Below, piece by piece: positions 12,400 through 23,505 of a stretch of DNA of 64,000 nt. The notes beneath the pieces are model-generated. The model had not been told where the DNA came from. It searched no databases and saw only the letters and a program-made list of their open reading frames with translations. Origin of the DNA: Ascaphus truei. Taxonomy: Eukaryota > Chordata > Amphibia > Anura > Ascaphidae. Both the position numbers and the translations under genes were made by a program. The DNA lies in assembly GCA_036426205.1 (NCBI GenBank), contig CM071586.1, positions 10,896,905 through 10,960,904 of the forward strand, in the 5' to 3' direction. Position 1 is the stretch's first letter, and each line of letters starts with the position of its first letter.

Positions 12400-13653
12400 C
12401 TTGGTGACGATATCATGGGAAATCACCCTAGTTTTCCCTGGTACGCTGGAAAATACATCCCTGTTCCTTTTTACCAAGTCTACAGCTTCTCTGTATTGTT
12501 CAGGAGTGAGTTCTGCCGATATTCGACTGAGTGGTTCCTCCCCTTTCCCGGATTTATTAGCTACTACCGTCAGACATACCTGTCTATCCTTCCAGGAATT
12601 TAATAGATTTATGTGATAGATTTGCTCTACCTTCCTCCGATCTGGCTGTCGAATTTTATAATTCACCGGGTCGACCTGTTCTAGAACTTTATATGGCCCT
12701 TGCCAATGTGATAACAGCTTGCTTTCGGCCGTGGGAACAAACACCATTACTCGGTCCCCTGGTCGGAAGTTGCGAACCGTAGCCTGTCTGTTGTAAAGGT
12801 TCTGTTGGGCCCTCTGTGCCTCTTCTAAATGTTGTCTGACTATGGGGGTAATATGCGCAATGCGTTCTTTTAAATCTTCCACAAATTGGACGACATTTTT
12901 CCCTGGAACAACTTGTTGCTCCCACTCTTCTTTGCGGCTATCCAGAATCCCTCTTGGGCATCTCCCATACAGGAGTTCAAATGGGGAAAACCCTGTAGAG
13001 GCCTGTGGCACCTCTCGGATAGAAAACAAGAGATAAGGCAACAAGGTGTCCCAGTTCTTTCCATCACTAGCCACTACCTTTCTCAACATCATCTTCAGAG
13101 TTTTATTAAATCGTTCTACCAGTCCGCCCGTTTGCGGATGGTAAACAGAGGTTCTTAGGGATTGTATTTTTAGCTCTACACATAAGTCTCGCATAAGCTT
13201 AGATGTAAACGGGGTACCCTGATCTGTCAAAATTTCCTTCGGTATCCCGAGTCGGGAGAATACCTGTAACAATTCCTTAGCTATAGCTTTGGAGGAAGTA
13301 TTACGTAAAGGCAGCGCCTCTGGATAGCGAGTGGCATAGTCTAGGATCACTAGGATGTATTGATGACCCTTGGAAGATTTCTCCTAGGGACCCACTATAT
13401 CCATGGCGATCCTCTCAAATGGGATCTCAATAATAGGCATAGGGATCAATGGGGCCCTCAAACTTGGTTGGGGGGCTGTCAACTGACACTCAGGACAAGA
13501 GGCACAGAATCTCTTTACTGCATTATATATCCCTGGCCAGTAAAATCTTTTTAGGATTCTTTGCTTTATCTTCTCTACTCCCAGATAACCCCCCAATAAG
13601 TGAGAGTGTGCTAGCTCCAGGACCTTCCTTACTAATGAACTGGGTACTAGCAA
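12400..13653 (-). pseudogene. Gmr1-like integrase
   Basis: One frame with an in-frame TAG at 13,384-13,386. The HHCC finger is seen as LAHSHLLGGYLG ... CASCPEC; the second His of the usual GGHLG is Tyr here. Catalytic residues are visible as AMDIVGP, LTDQGTPF and GGLVERFNK. The DNA-binding C-terminal part (FRPGDRVMVFVP, WQGPYKVLEQ) follows. The frame then runs directly into the RT N-terminus, which fixes the integrase-first order. Confidence 0.8.
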
Positions 13654-14043
13654 TTATTCTATTTCATGGCCCTCCTCTTGGCTCACATGGTATAACAAAT
13701 CATTTTTAATACAAAAATAGGGATAGGATTCCTTGTTTGTCCCTTCTACTGGGACCCCATTAACTTCTACCGCCTGGCTAAACCCATTTTTCAACTGGTG
13801 ATCATTAGCCTGGTCCCTACCAAAGTTAGTCAGGGAAAGTTCTAGACTTCCAAAACCTTCCTCATCTGGAGTTTGGCCGGTTACCTCCACGGGTGACTCG
13901 GACACCTGAGCATCAACAGGCCCTGTCTCAGACAACTCCTCTCCCTCTGGTCTCCCTCCGTTAGGAGTAGTAACCAGTGCTAACTGGGGTGGGGGCGTAC
14001 CTCTTTTTTTCCCCTCCTACATTCTCATTTCGACTTAGGGGTT

Positions 14044-14802
14044 TTAGACACCTGAGACTAATTCAGGGTCTGTAAATGGAAAAAGCTCATCCGGAGTAGG
14101 ATTGTTTAAGGTGAGCTGTCCTCTGATCAGGGTGTTAAAACCAGGGAAATTACAGCCTAACACTAGGGAATGGGGTAACTTTGGTACAATTGCTGCCATA
14201 GTTTGGATGACTTGCCCCTCGACTTTCACTTTTATCAGAGTTGTGGTGTACGGAAGCGTACACCCATGCACACATAATACCCGCAACTTCTCACCCTGGT
14301 GTAACCGGAGAGGCTTAACCAACTTCCCTGATACCAAGCTAATATTACTCCCTGAGTCTACCAGGGCGGAGACTGGTTTACCATTTAAAATCACTGTGGT
14401 GAGGAAGTTGTGGGTATGTTTTCCCTCGCGGGTCATACCTACCACTCCACAAAATTCAGACTTCACAGAGCCATACGCACACTCCATTGGCTCAGACAAC
14501 TGTGGGCAGTGAGCCTTAATATGCCCCGTCTCCCCACAGTCAAAACAAACAATTGGCCCAGTTCGTTCTTGAAATCCTTTCTGAGATTTAGAGTTTCTGT
14601 CCCTATCCGGGTTTTCTTCCACCCTCTCAAATCGTGCGAATGGTCGTGGGTCCTGGCGCCAGTGCTGGCCTCTACCGTTCATGTTGGGACGTGGGTTGTG
14701 GTTTGTGCGAGGGGAGCGTGACAGTTCACGGTAGCCAGAAAATGCTCCACTGCGCCTACCATGGCATCGCAAGTGAGGGGATCTCCCTGCCCAACCCACC
14801 AT
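14044..14802 (-). pseudogene. Gmr1-like nucleocapsid zinc knuckle and aspartic protease
   Basis: 252-codon open stretch. A CCHC knuckle (CFDCGETGHIKAHC) lies near residue ~92, followed by a retropepsin active site (ALVDSGSNISLVS) near residue ~150 and a C-terminal LGCNFPG segment. The order matches Gag C-terminus to protease. It ends shortly before the spacer ORF at 13,935. Confidence 0.75.
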
Positions 14803-15467
14803 TGAAGGTCCTGGGGTAACGCTCGAATGAACCGGTCCAACACCACCATCTCAAGGATCCGTGTCAGGCTATATACCTCTGGTTTTAGCCACTTGGACGC
14901 TAGGTGAACCAAATCCCATAACTGGGATCTAGGCGGCTTCTGTTTCTGATATCTCCACGTATGGATCCTCTGCGCACAAACTGCGGGAGTCACTCCAATC
15001 CTTGCAAGGATTTCGCTTTTCAGACAGTCATAGTCTGCTGCGGCTTCTTCGTCGAGGTCACAATATGCTTTTTGGGCTTCCCCCAGCAAAAAGGGTGCGA
15101 TACTCCCAGCCCATTTGGAGCGGGCCCAACTTTCCCAGGAAGCGATTCGCTCAAAGGACCGGCGGTATCCCTCGACGTCATCGTGCAGCGTCATTTTCTG
15201 CAGGTACACATTCGCCTGGACGGGCCACGCCTGGGCCGTACTGGTTGAGTCCATTTTAATCTGGGCCAGCTGCTCAATCAGCTGCCTCTGTGTTTCTGCG
15301 ATAACGTCAAGCTGGGCTTCAAGTATCCGGTTTGTCTCGCGGTGTGCAGCCGTGCTTTCCAGTCCCTGTTTGTTAGCTTCTTGCTGGACAGTGGTACTGT
15401 GTACTAAGGCCTTCACAACGTCCTCCATAGTGACAGCTACTGCATGGACAGGTTCCACCAGTCGCAA
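14679..15467 (-). pseudogene. Gmr1-like Gag with SCAN-like domain
   Basis: 262-codon open stretch. The N-terminal ~90 residues are Gln-rich and probably coiled coil. The middle carries an aromatic Gag-type segment (ARSKWAGSIAPFLLGEAQKA), followed by a SCAN-like helical segment (LVHLASKWLKP...LDRFIRALP) at residues ~165-215. Vertebrate SCAN domains derive from Gmr1-like Gag, which supports the call. It reaches the zinc-knuckle ORF through a frame change near 14,750, so a frameshift separates the parts. Confidence 0.75.
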
Positions 15468-15504
15468 TCTGTAGCTCCGCCCCTTTTACAGGGTGTTCGA
15501 CCCA

Positions 15505-15881
15505 CAAAAACCTAACCCCGGTCGGGGTACTGACTAAACAAAAGTGCAGGCTATCTACCTGGCTGGCTAGCTAACCTAGTCCAGCCCAACAATGTTCAAC
15601 AATACCAGTTGGCTCTTTACCTGGGAGCTTTATTCCCCCCTTGGGACAGGATCAATCTGAGCAGCTTGTGTCTGTCTGTCAACACTCCTCTGTCTTCTCT
15701 CTGTGCCTGAGAGAGAGACTGCTGCCTCAGAGGCATTTCCTCTTCCTGTTTTAAAGCAGGTGAACTAGCTTCATTTGAATCACCTGTGGACTGCTTAATA
15801 ATCTGTTAACCCCTCGTCTACTGGAAAGCATGCATACTGCCATCTCCTTCTAATATATACAGAGTCAATGACCCTGTCACA
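15505..15881 (-). repeat. Partial LTR of the Gmr1-like element
   Basis: Matches 16,553-16,938 of the solo LTR and keeps the TGTGACAGGGTC 5' end (reverse complement at 15,870-15,881), preceded on the minus strand by a G-rich PPT. The ~120 bp forming the LTR 3' end in the solo copy are missing and replaced by unrelated sequence, so no primer site is visible. Confidence 0.7.
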
Positions 15882-15899
15882 TATCCCCCTTCCCAGCGT

Positions 15900-16151
15900 A
15901 ACGTTACCGAGTGGAGGGGCTCGTGCACCGAGACTGTGCCCCCTAGAGAGTGCATCAGCATTCATGTGCAGTATACCTGGCCGATGTTGGACCGTGAAGT
16001 TGAAAGGTTGCAACGACAGAGACCAACGGGTAACTCTCGAGTTCTTTTCTTTATTTCTATGCATCCACTGTAGGGGTGCATGATCTGTAACGAGCGTAAA
16101 AGACCTGCCTGAAAGGTAATAGTAAGTCCTGTAAATCAGCAGGTGCACCAC
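15900..16151 (-). pseudogene. RNase H C-terminal remnant of an upstream Gmr1-like copy
   Basis: Shows FTLVTDHAPLQWM and a downstream segment ending in NADALSRG, the typical end of a Ty3-type RNase H. It sits upstream of the LTR remnant and Gag on the same strand, so it belongs to a preceding unit or to a circularly permuted copy. Confidence 0.7.
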
Positions 16152-16279
16152 ATCACACTGACATTAATAGGTGTGTTTTTCCTCACATATGAGGGTCAGG
16201 ATCAGAAGGGCCCAGGGAAAACCGTTACATATATATAAACAATGTACATTAGTGTGAGAGAGTTACTGTCCCACAGAGC

Positions 16280-16280
16280 T

Positions 16281-16322
<42 letters not shown>

Positions 16323-16338
16323 TATATATTTATATATA

Positions 16339-16389
<51 letters not shown>
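16280..16389. repeat. (TA)n microsatellite
   Basis: Nearly uninterrupted TA dinucleotides with a few TAATAT interruptions. Confidence 0.9.
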
Positions 16390-16429
16390 TGTGGCAGGAT
16401 GGCCGTGGTTATATATAATATCTCTATAT

Positions 16430-16938
16430 TGTGGCAGGATGGCCGTGGTAAGTGAGGAGACAACACGACTTTTCTGGGTAAATAGTGCTGGTGGATTTAT
16501 TGTCCAAAAAGGGTAACTAAAACAATGGGTACTCTGTCCCTTTAAATGAAATACATAAACAAAAACCTAACCCCGGTCGGGGAACTGACTAAACAAAAGT
16601 GCAGGCTATCTACCTGGCTGGCTAGCTAACCTAGTCCAGCCCAACAATGTTCCACAATACCAGTTGGCTCCTTACCTGTGAGCTTTATTCCCAACTTGGG
16701 ACAGGATCAATCTGAGCAGCTTGTGTCTGTCTGTCAACACTCTTCTGTCTTCTCTCTGTGCCTGAGAGAGAGACTGCCGCCCCAGAGGCATTTCCTCTTC
16801 CTGTTTTAAAGCAGGTGAACTAGCTTAATTTGAATCACCTGTGGACTGCTTAATAAGCTGGGTTAACCCCTCGTCTACTGGAAAGCATGCATACTGCCAT
16901 CTCCTACTAACATATACAGAGTCAATGACCCTGTCACA
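16430..16938 (-). repeat. Solo LTR of the Gmr1-like family
   Basis: 509 bp with TGTGACAG...CTGCCACA ends on the minus strand, lying in TA-rich microsatellite and flanked by ATAT on both sides (weak TSD evidence in such DNA). It shares ~380 bp with 15,505-15,881. A 20-bp stub of the same LTR end is repeated at 16,390-16,409. Confidence 0.75.
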
Positions 16939-16940
16939 AT

Positions 16941-17340
16941 ATATACACACACTCACACTACTTCTATATATAACATTATAATCTGTGTGAGTTACTGTCC
17001 CACAGAGCTTACACTCTATATAAACTCACACTACTTCTATATATAACATTGTAATCAGTGTGAGAGAGTTTCCGTCCTGCCGAGCTTACACTATATATAT
17101 ACACTCACACTACTTCTATATGTAACCAGTGTGAGAGAGTTACTGTCCCACAGAGCTTACACTCTATTTATACACTCATATACACTCACACTACTTCTAT
17201 ATATAACTTTATAATGAGTGTGAGAGAGTTACTGTCCTGCAGAGCTTACACTCTACTGTATATATACACTCACACTACTTCTATATATAACTTTGTAATC
17301 AGTGGGAGAGTTACTATCCCACAGAGCTACACTCTATATA
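16941..17340. repeat. ~80-bp satellite, five variant copies
   Basis: Imperfect units combine ACTCACACTACTTCTATATATAA, a short spacer, and AGTGTGAGAGAGTTACTGTCC with a following CAGAGCTTACACTC segment. More units occur at 16,235-16,275, 20,566-20,608 and 21,125-21,345. No coding content. Confidence 0.8.
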
Positions 17341-17711
17341 TATATATATATATATACTTGTCATGATAATGTCATGAGATATTGGGTATTTTTAATCCCT
17401 CTGGTGCTTAAGGGGTTAATGAGCTACACTTTTAAGAAAAAAATACAAAATGCTTAGTCTGAAACAGGTCAGAACTGTTTCTTTGAACTGCTCTGAATTT
17501 CAAAGGGATTTACTTGGGGAGGGGTGTCCATGTGGATGGCCCACTCAAGGTGTCAATTGAATTAATCAAGGTCTACAGACAGGGTTGGGGGAAAACAGCT
17601 TCAAGGGATGTTGTAGAAGGGGTGGGCTTATGAAGGTGCCCTAAGAAAGAATTGTACTTTAGTCTGGGCCATGTTGTAAAACATCAGATCTGACCAGGGG
17701 CATGCTTGGAT

Positions 17712-18540
17712 ATAAAAAACAAGAAAAAAGCGCAAAACGCAAATGGTGAAGTACATCAAAGTAAATATTTTAGTAATAAAAAGGTGAGTATTCTGCGTAC
17801 ATCAGAGATAAAGAACATTCGCATTTATATGCAACATTACACGAGATTACCATACAGCAATCATCAGGGTGGATGGTCTGGAGGGTGTAGCTCTAGTGGA
17901 TCGTCTCCTGCTGTTATTCGGATATCATCTGCGTCTCTCACGACGACGGCGACCTGTAGTCAGCATCCAAAACGTCCGAGGAGTCAAGATCGATAGACCA
18001 CTGAAACGTCCGTCCTGTATTGTGCACTGTGTGCACGTTGTAGGTAAAAGTTCCTGTAACTGGTAACGTAGGTGCACGAGGATATGCTCCCACCGCAGTC
18101 TAACTGACCGGCATACAGCAGTAGTAATCCGCCTTGGTGGTCGCGCACTACAGTGACGTCACCCGTGGAGCGTGTAGTTACACACGGAACCGCACCCGAG
18201 CAGTAATAAACAGGGGCCAGGTAAAAAGCGCTCAAATGATCTTAAGCAGACAATACTGGCAATAAAGTATTAAAGGTACCACAATTAAGCAATAATTAAT
18301 CCAACGCTTTTCGAAGCTGTTAAATGCTTCTTCAGGGATAAATTCAATGTCACTACCCAGAGCACTAAATACACATACAGCTTCCATTATTGTCATCCCA
18401 ATTGAGACCAGGAACCCAATCAAATGTACAGGTTTGTGTGGTATCTGGGTCGCGAGAAAACAGAGGTGTCCACTTGCAATCAGTCCTGGTGGTCAGAAAC
18501 TCACCCCAAGGATTGAGAGACTCTGGCGCTAACCCTTGCC
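17712..18540. repeat. Inserted dispersed repeat with hairpin motif
   Basis: Sequence interrupts the first LTR of the surrounding element. Its left end (AAAAGCGCAAAACGC..., GTGAAGTAC) resembles the minus strand of 47,080-47,145, so it is a dispersed family. It contains the hammerhead-like hairpin at 18,294-18,344 (minus). No gene seen. Confidence 0.5.
18294..18344 (-). other. Hammerhead-like hairpin motif, second copy
   Basis: On the minus strand, AATTTATCC pairs with GGATTAATT (8 of 9) around CTGAAGA, an AGC/GCT stem, GAAA and AGCGTT. The outer stem has a different sequence from that at 11,629 yet still pairs, which suggests the fold, not the sequence, was kept. Confidence 0.4.
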
Positions 18541-18889
18541 CTGGTGCGGTCTAGGGAAATCATTCCTGGGAGGGTTCTGCATATGGGGGTGTCGGGAGGA
18601 GGCTGCCACGTTTTGCCGGTGGCAAGGTATACTTGAATTGGGGAACTGGGCAGGGAGTGCGGAGGTGGAGTAATGAATGATATCTGCTAATGTGTTGCTA
18701 GGTAATGATCTTGGAAAGGTGGTTACCCACTATGAGACCGCTGTGACCAACCAGCCAGGGACCCGCCGAACAGTTCCAGGTACTACCGCACGCTGGGTAC
18801 TGGGGATGGGTGACTGACAGGTGTCGCACCGGAGTGGGGGTGTGGGGCCTCCCCGTACAACCCTCCACACAAACCAGACCATCCACCAG

Positions 18890-19500
18890 GAGAATGGAGA
18901 GAGAGGCTGGGAGAGACATATAAAGCAAGAATACGAGGCACAGGGACCGTCCACCGAGGGAAGAGAGAGCAAGTCTAGGAGAGATATATGCAGCAAGACC
19001 GCGAGGCACAAGGACAGTAAACCGAGGGAAGCGATATACAGCAGGACAACGAGGCACAGGGACCGTCCGCAGAGGGACGAGGAAGCAAGGCAGGAGATAT
19101 TACCGCAGGACAGCGAGGCACAGGGCACGCCCACAAGGAAAAGCCGAGGCTGGGAGAGATATATCTACCACAAGTAAGCAGACAAAGCGAGGCACCAGGA
19201 CAGTCCGCAAGGGAAAGGGTTGAGGCTGGGAGAGATATCTACAGCAGAAAAAGAAGAGCGACACGGGCCAGGCCGCGAGGGAAGAGAGAGCGAGGCGGGG
19301 GAAGATATATCCAGCAAGAAAGAGCAAGGCGAGGCACAGGGACAGGCCACAGAGGCAAGAGAGAGCGAGGCGGAGGGAGATATATCAAGCAAGAAAGCGC
19401 AAGACAGCGGGGCACAGGGACAAGACGTAGAGGGAAGAGAGAGCGAGGCGGGGGGAGATATATCCAGCTAGAAAGAGCAAGACAGCGAGGCAGAGAAACC
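18890..19500 (+). repeat. ~75-80-bp purine-rich minisatellite
   Basis: About eight imperfect units built on GAGAGAGCGAGGC, GGGAGATATAT, CAGCAAGA and GAGGCACAGGGACAG. It lies inside the LTR element before its PPT. Open frames across it come from the repeat, not from a gene. Confidence 0.75.
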
Positions 19501-20560
19501 CAGAGGAAAGGGTAAAGGTTTTATTTGTTTGAACGTGGGACTAGCGTGCAAGCCAGTCCCTTCGCTCAATTTAAGGAGATGTCATGATAATGTCATGAGA
19601 TATTGGGTATTTTTAATCCCTCTGTGCTTAAGGGGTTAATGAGCTACACTTTTAAGAAAAAAATACAAAATGCCGAGTCTGAAACAGGTCAGAACTGTTT
19701 CTTTGAACTGCTCTGAATTTCACAGGGATTTACTTGGGGAGGGGTGTCCGTGTGGATGGCCCACTCAAGATGTCAATTGAATTAATCAAGGTCTACAGAC
19801 AGGGTTGGGGAAAAACAGCTTCAAGGTATTTTGTAGAAGGGGTGGGCTCATGAAGGTACCCTAAGAAAGAATTGTACTTAAGTCTGGGCCATGTTGTAAA
19901 ACATCAGATCTGACCAGGGCCATGCTTGGATAGCATGGCAGACCTCATCTTCTGAACCACTGCCTCTCTGAGAAAAGTCCATAGCATGTGGTAATGTACT
20001 GTATAGGATGCTTTGGGCTCTGAATGAACTTTGTGCACGCTGGAGAGAATAGCTTGCTAAATTCAGGCACATGTTACTTCAACTGATTTTGTGTTAAAGT
20101 GCATAGTTCTCCTTATAATAAACATGGACCTGAGGCCCTGGCGGATATTTTCGTCTAAGATCTTTTATCATATCTGCATAACCTCAAGTGGTGGCAGTGG
20201 ATGGTTATGATGTGCAATTGAGAAGGGGTTAATACTAACTAGCTGGTTCCTTGAAGAGGAGAAAGGGGGGTTGCTAGAGAAGCCTTTGTGTATTAACCCT
20301 GATTGCATATCTAAAGTCACGTGCTCACTTGTGTGCTGTCCGAGGCGGTGGTATATTGGAACATCTTGAGGAGAGATGGGACCCTTGAGGGGGTGAAGAG
20401 TGGGGCAGCTTGCGGGTTGTGTATTGATCCTTAATCCTGTAAGAGGGGATACTGTCCATTTGACGGACCTTTGCGGAGGTGAAGAGTGGATGCACTTGCG
20501 AGCGTCGGTATTAACCCTTGTCCCGTATGCAGGTCGCGTGCTAGCAGGGGGTCGTACGTG

Positions 20561-21563
20561 ACAATACTCACCCTACTTCTATATATAAAATTGTAATCAG
20601 TGTGAGATTTAAAATCAGAGACAGAACATGAAACACAGACAGAGCTCAGTGCTACATCCAAAGACACTAATAAACGGTACAGTGCCTAAATATATATATA
20701 TATATACAGTATATAGATATCTTTTGAATAAAATGGTATTTTAGTTTAACTCTATGGCCAAAGTGTTGCAAGCCCTTGAGCCCCTCCAAGGCAGACCACG
20801 TCTCAAGGGTCCTAACACTAAAATAGATTCTTAATAACCTGTACATTACCAGGAAGATTGATTTATAATCTGTCAAAATTTGTTGCATAGTTCTAAGTCT
20901 GATTGAAGCTCTTATTAACCTGTATAACACCAGGAAAAGCACTCTGTATTAGATTTGTCGCAATCAAACTGGATGCAAGTTCCCATGGGGTGTGGAAGGT
21001 GCAAAGGAGTGAGCTTTAACCATTTAAAAGTGGGAGGGGGTGAGTTTCAAACTAGGGAAGGAGGAGCCACCCTCCAAATCAGCTAGGACCAGCTGGACAA
21101 GAATTGCAAAATCACTGTGTTTTTTTAATCAGTGTGAGAGTTAGTGTCCCGCAGAGCTTACACTCTATATAAACTCTCACACTACTTCTATATATAACAT
21201 TGTAATCAGTGTGAGAGTTACTGTCCCGCAGAGCTTACACTCTGTATATACACACACTGCTTCTATATATAACAATGTAATCAGTGTGAGAGAGTTGCTA
21301 TCCCGCAGAGCTTACACTCATATAGATACCCACACTACTTCTATATCTCTCTCTGGGAGGCAATATCGTCACAAATTAAGTTTATTGCAATTTTGAATGC
21401 TTTTCTGCACTTCTACTTGGAAACATTTACTGAATACCTGATTTGTTACACATCTTACCATGTGTATCCTGTCTCTTTACAGTCTTAAATTAAATCTGAC
21501 GTGTGAGAATCATTTTTTGTGTCCGATGTTAATTAATTTCTTTACTCAAATGTTTTTCCCCAG
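20561..21563. other. Intergenic or intronic stretch before the zinc-finger exon
   Basis: Contains satellite-like units at 20,566-20,608 and 21,125-21,345, an AT microsatellite near 20,690, and otherwise AT-rich DNA without a recognisable gene. No KRAB-type or other upstream exon of the zinc-finger gene is visible. Confidence 0.5.
21561..21563 (+). other. Likely splice acceptor of zinc-finger exon
   Basis: TTTTTCCCCAG ends at 21,563 after a pyrimidine-rich tract. The exon side reads GATGGATTC... in frame 2 as [19 protein letters not shown], the type of sequence that opens the last exon of amphibian zinc-finger genes, which supports a real acceptor. Confidence 0.55.
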
Positions 21564-21621
21564 CTGATGGATTCGTGAGCAGGAATTCCTCTGAAGGATA
21601 TCACATTTTGCTCTGTTCACC

Positions 21622-23322
21622 ATGGAAGATACCAGTGTTACCCAAATGTATCACGGAGCAAATCACATTAGTCAGGATTTACCAAACCAGAGTATGAGAG
21701 AAACTGTGAGCATTATGGCTAAGGAATCAACCTCACAGAAAGAAGGAAATCTCCCAGACTCCCACATTTATACCATCAGAGAATATACAGGGACAGAATA
21801 TGCATCTACTCCTATTACAACGTGTAACAAAGGAAACATGAATGCAGGGAACGTTCCCAAGAACTTGTCAGTAAAAGAAAAACCATTTGTATGTTCTGAT
21901 TGTGGGAAATGTTTCACATGTAACTCTACTCTTGTTATACATCAGAGAAGTCACACAGGAGAAAGACCATTTGTATGTTCTGAATGTGGGAAATGTTTTA
22001 CCCAGAACTCTAATCTTGTTACACATCAGAAAATTCACACAGGAGAAAGACCATTTGTATGTTCTGAATGTGGGAAATGTTTTACCCTGAAGTCTACTCT
22101 TGTTACACACCAGAGAATACACACAGGAGAAAGACCATTTGTGTGTTCTGAATGTGGGAAATGTTTTACCCGGAACTCTACTCTTGTTATACACCAGAGA
22201 ATACACACAGGAGAAAGACCCTTTGTATGTTCTGAATGTGGGACATGTTTTGCAAAAAACTGGAATCTTGTTGCACATCAGAGATTTCACACAGGAGAAA
22301 GACCCTTTGTATGTTCTGAATGTGGGAAATGTTTTACCCAGAACTCTCATCTTGTTACACATCAGAAAATTCACACAGGAGAAAGACCATTTGTATGTTC
22401 TGAATGTGGGAAATGTTTTACCCAGAACTCTACTCTTGTTACACATCAGAGAAGTCACACAGGAGAAAGACCATTTGTATGTTCTGAATGTGGGAAATGT
22501 TTTACCCTGAACTCTAATCTCATTACACAGAGAAGTCACACAGGAGAAAGACCATTTGTATGTTCTGAATGTGGGAAATGTTTTACCCAGAACTCTAATC
22601 TTGTTACACACCAGAGAATACACAAAGGAGAAAGACCATTTGTATGTTCTGAATGTGGGACATGTTTTGCACAAAACTGGAATCTTGTTGCACATCAGAG
22701 ATTTCACACAGGAGAAAGACCCTTTGTATGTTCTGAATGTGGGAAATGTTTTACCCGGAACTCTAATCTCGTTACACATCAGAGAAGTCACACAGGAGAA
22801 AGACCATTTGTATGTTCTGAATGTGGGAAATGTTTTACCCATAACTCTAATCCTGTTACACATCAGAAAATGCACACAGGAGAAAGACCATGTGTATGTT
22901 CTGAATGTGGGAAATGTTTTACCCAGAACTCTAATCTTGTTACACACCAGAGAATACACAAAGGAGAAAGACCCTTTGTATGTTCTGAATGTGGGACATG
23001 TTTTGCAAAAAACTCGAATCTTGTTGCACATCAGAGATTTCACATAGGAGAAAGACCCTTTGTATGTTCTGAATGTGGGAAATGTTTTACCCTGAACTCT
23101 AATCTCGTTACACATCAGAGAAGTCATACAGGAGAAAGACCATTTGTATGTTCTGAATGTGGGAAATGCTTTACCCAGAACTCTCATCTTGTTACACATC
23201 AGAAAATTCACACAGGAGAAAGACCATTTGTATGTTCTGAATGTGGGAAATGTTTTACCCTTAACTCTTCTCTTGTTATACATAAGGGATGTCACACAGG
23301 AGAAACACAATGTTTTCTATAA
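21622..23322 (+). CDS. C2H2 zinc-finger protein, 17-finger last exon
   Basis: 566 residues. Residues 1-88 are a linker-like N-terminus; residues ~89-564 hold 17 tandem Kruppel-type fingers joined by TGE(R)P-type linkers. Sixteen have all zinc ligands. Finger 8 (near 22,480-22,540) has lost one residue, the first His (NLITQRSH). Fingers 9-12 resemble 13-16, a four-finger duplication. Helix positions -1/2/3/6 vary little (often Q-S-N-T), so many fingers should prefer similar triplets. The ATG has a strong context (CACCATGG), but the exon continues upstream in another frame from the acceptor at 21,563, so a small deletion near 21,615-21,622 may have broken the link to earlier exons. Role: presumed nuclear DNA-binding regulator; no effector domain is seen. 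It could be a functional paralogue or a recently damaged one. Confidence 0.8.
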   Translation: MEDTSVTQMYHGANHISQDLPNQSMRETVSIMAKESTSQKEGNLPDSHIYTIREYTGTEYASTPITTCNKGNMNAGNVPKNLSVKEKPFVCSDCGKCFTCNSTLVIHQRSHTGERPFVCSECGKCFTQNSNLVTHQKIHTGERPFVCSECGKCFTLKSTLVTHQRIHTGERPFVCSECGKCFTRNSTLVIHQRIHTGERPFVCSECGTCFAKNWNLVAHQRFHTGERPFVCSECGKCFTQNSHLVTHQKIHTGERPFVCSECGKCFTQNSTLVTHQRSHTGERPFVCSECGKCFTLNSNLITQRSHTGERPFVCSECGKCFTQNSNLVTHQRIHKGERPFVCSECGTCFAQNWNLVAHQRFHTGERPFVCSECGKCFTRNSNLVTHQRSHTGERPFVCSECGKCFTHNSNPVTHQKMHTGERPCVCSECGKCFTQNSNLVTHQRIHKGERPFVCSECGTCFAKNSNLVAHQRFHIGERPFVCSECGKCFTLNSNLVTHQRSHTGERPFVCSECGKCFTQNSHLVTHQKIHTGERPFVCSECGKCFTLNSSLVIHKGCHTGETQCFL

Positions 23323-23499
23323 ATTTCATCAATATTTTGCTCACACAGGTTTACTTTGTAATATAGCACTCTGAAAAGTATTGATTTTATTTAAAAAAAA
23401 ATGTTATAAAAACATAATACATTTCTAAACTACTATGAAAAGAATGCATTTCTTGTAATTGTGGGGAATAATTTGCTTTTTATTATTTCATTTAGAAAA

Positions 23500-23505
23500 A
23501 TTAAA
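23500..23505 (+). terminator. Possible poly(A) signal of zinc-finger gene
   Basis: ATTAAA variant signal about 180 bp after the stop codon, in an AT-rich 3' region. Confidence 0.4.

Larger units (their letters stand above)
12076..16151 (-). mobile_element. Decayed Gmr1-like Ty3/gypsy element with preceding RNase H-LTR remnant
   Basis: Minus-strand order from high to low coordinates: RNase H tail of an upstream copy (16,151 to ~15,950), LTR remnant (15,881-15,505), Gag (15,467-14,679), zinc knuckle plus protease (14,802-14,044), spacer ORF (13,935-13,654), integrase (13,653 to ~12,560), start of RT (~12,400-12,076). Integrase precedes RT, the hallmark of the Gmr1-like group, and the Gag has a SCAN-like segment, as known for that group. 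RT palm, RNase H and the other LTR are missing after 12,076. Several in-frame stops and frameshifts make it dead. Confidence 0.8.
17359..20560 (+). mobile_element. Non-coding LTR element with internal minisatellite
   Basis: Two matching LTR segments start TGTCATGATAATG at 17,359 and 19,580. The second is preceded by a short purine run (AAGGAGA, PPT-like), runs to ~20,186 with an AATAAA at 20,117-20,122, and is followed by AGTGGTGGCAGTGG, which resembles a primer binding site. The first is cut at ~17,711 by unrelated sequence. Between them I see no retroviral coding domain. Presence of PPT before and PBS-like sequence after the same LTR implies a tandem or recombined copy. Confidence 0.6.

Noticed and set aside
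18698..19471. Several open frames of 75-134 codons on both strands
   Set aside because: Low-complexity translations of the purine-rich minisatellite and LTR-element leader; no domain.
21868..23310. 480-codon open frame antisense to the zinc fingers
   Set aside because: The 84-bp finger repeat is a multiple of three, so any stop-free antisense frame in one unit stays open through all; it mirrors the repeat and has no domain.
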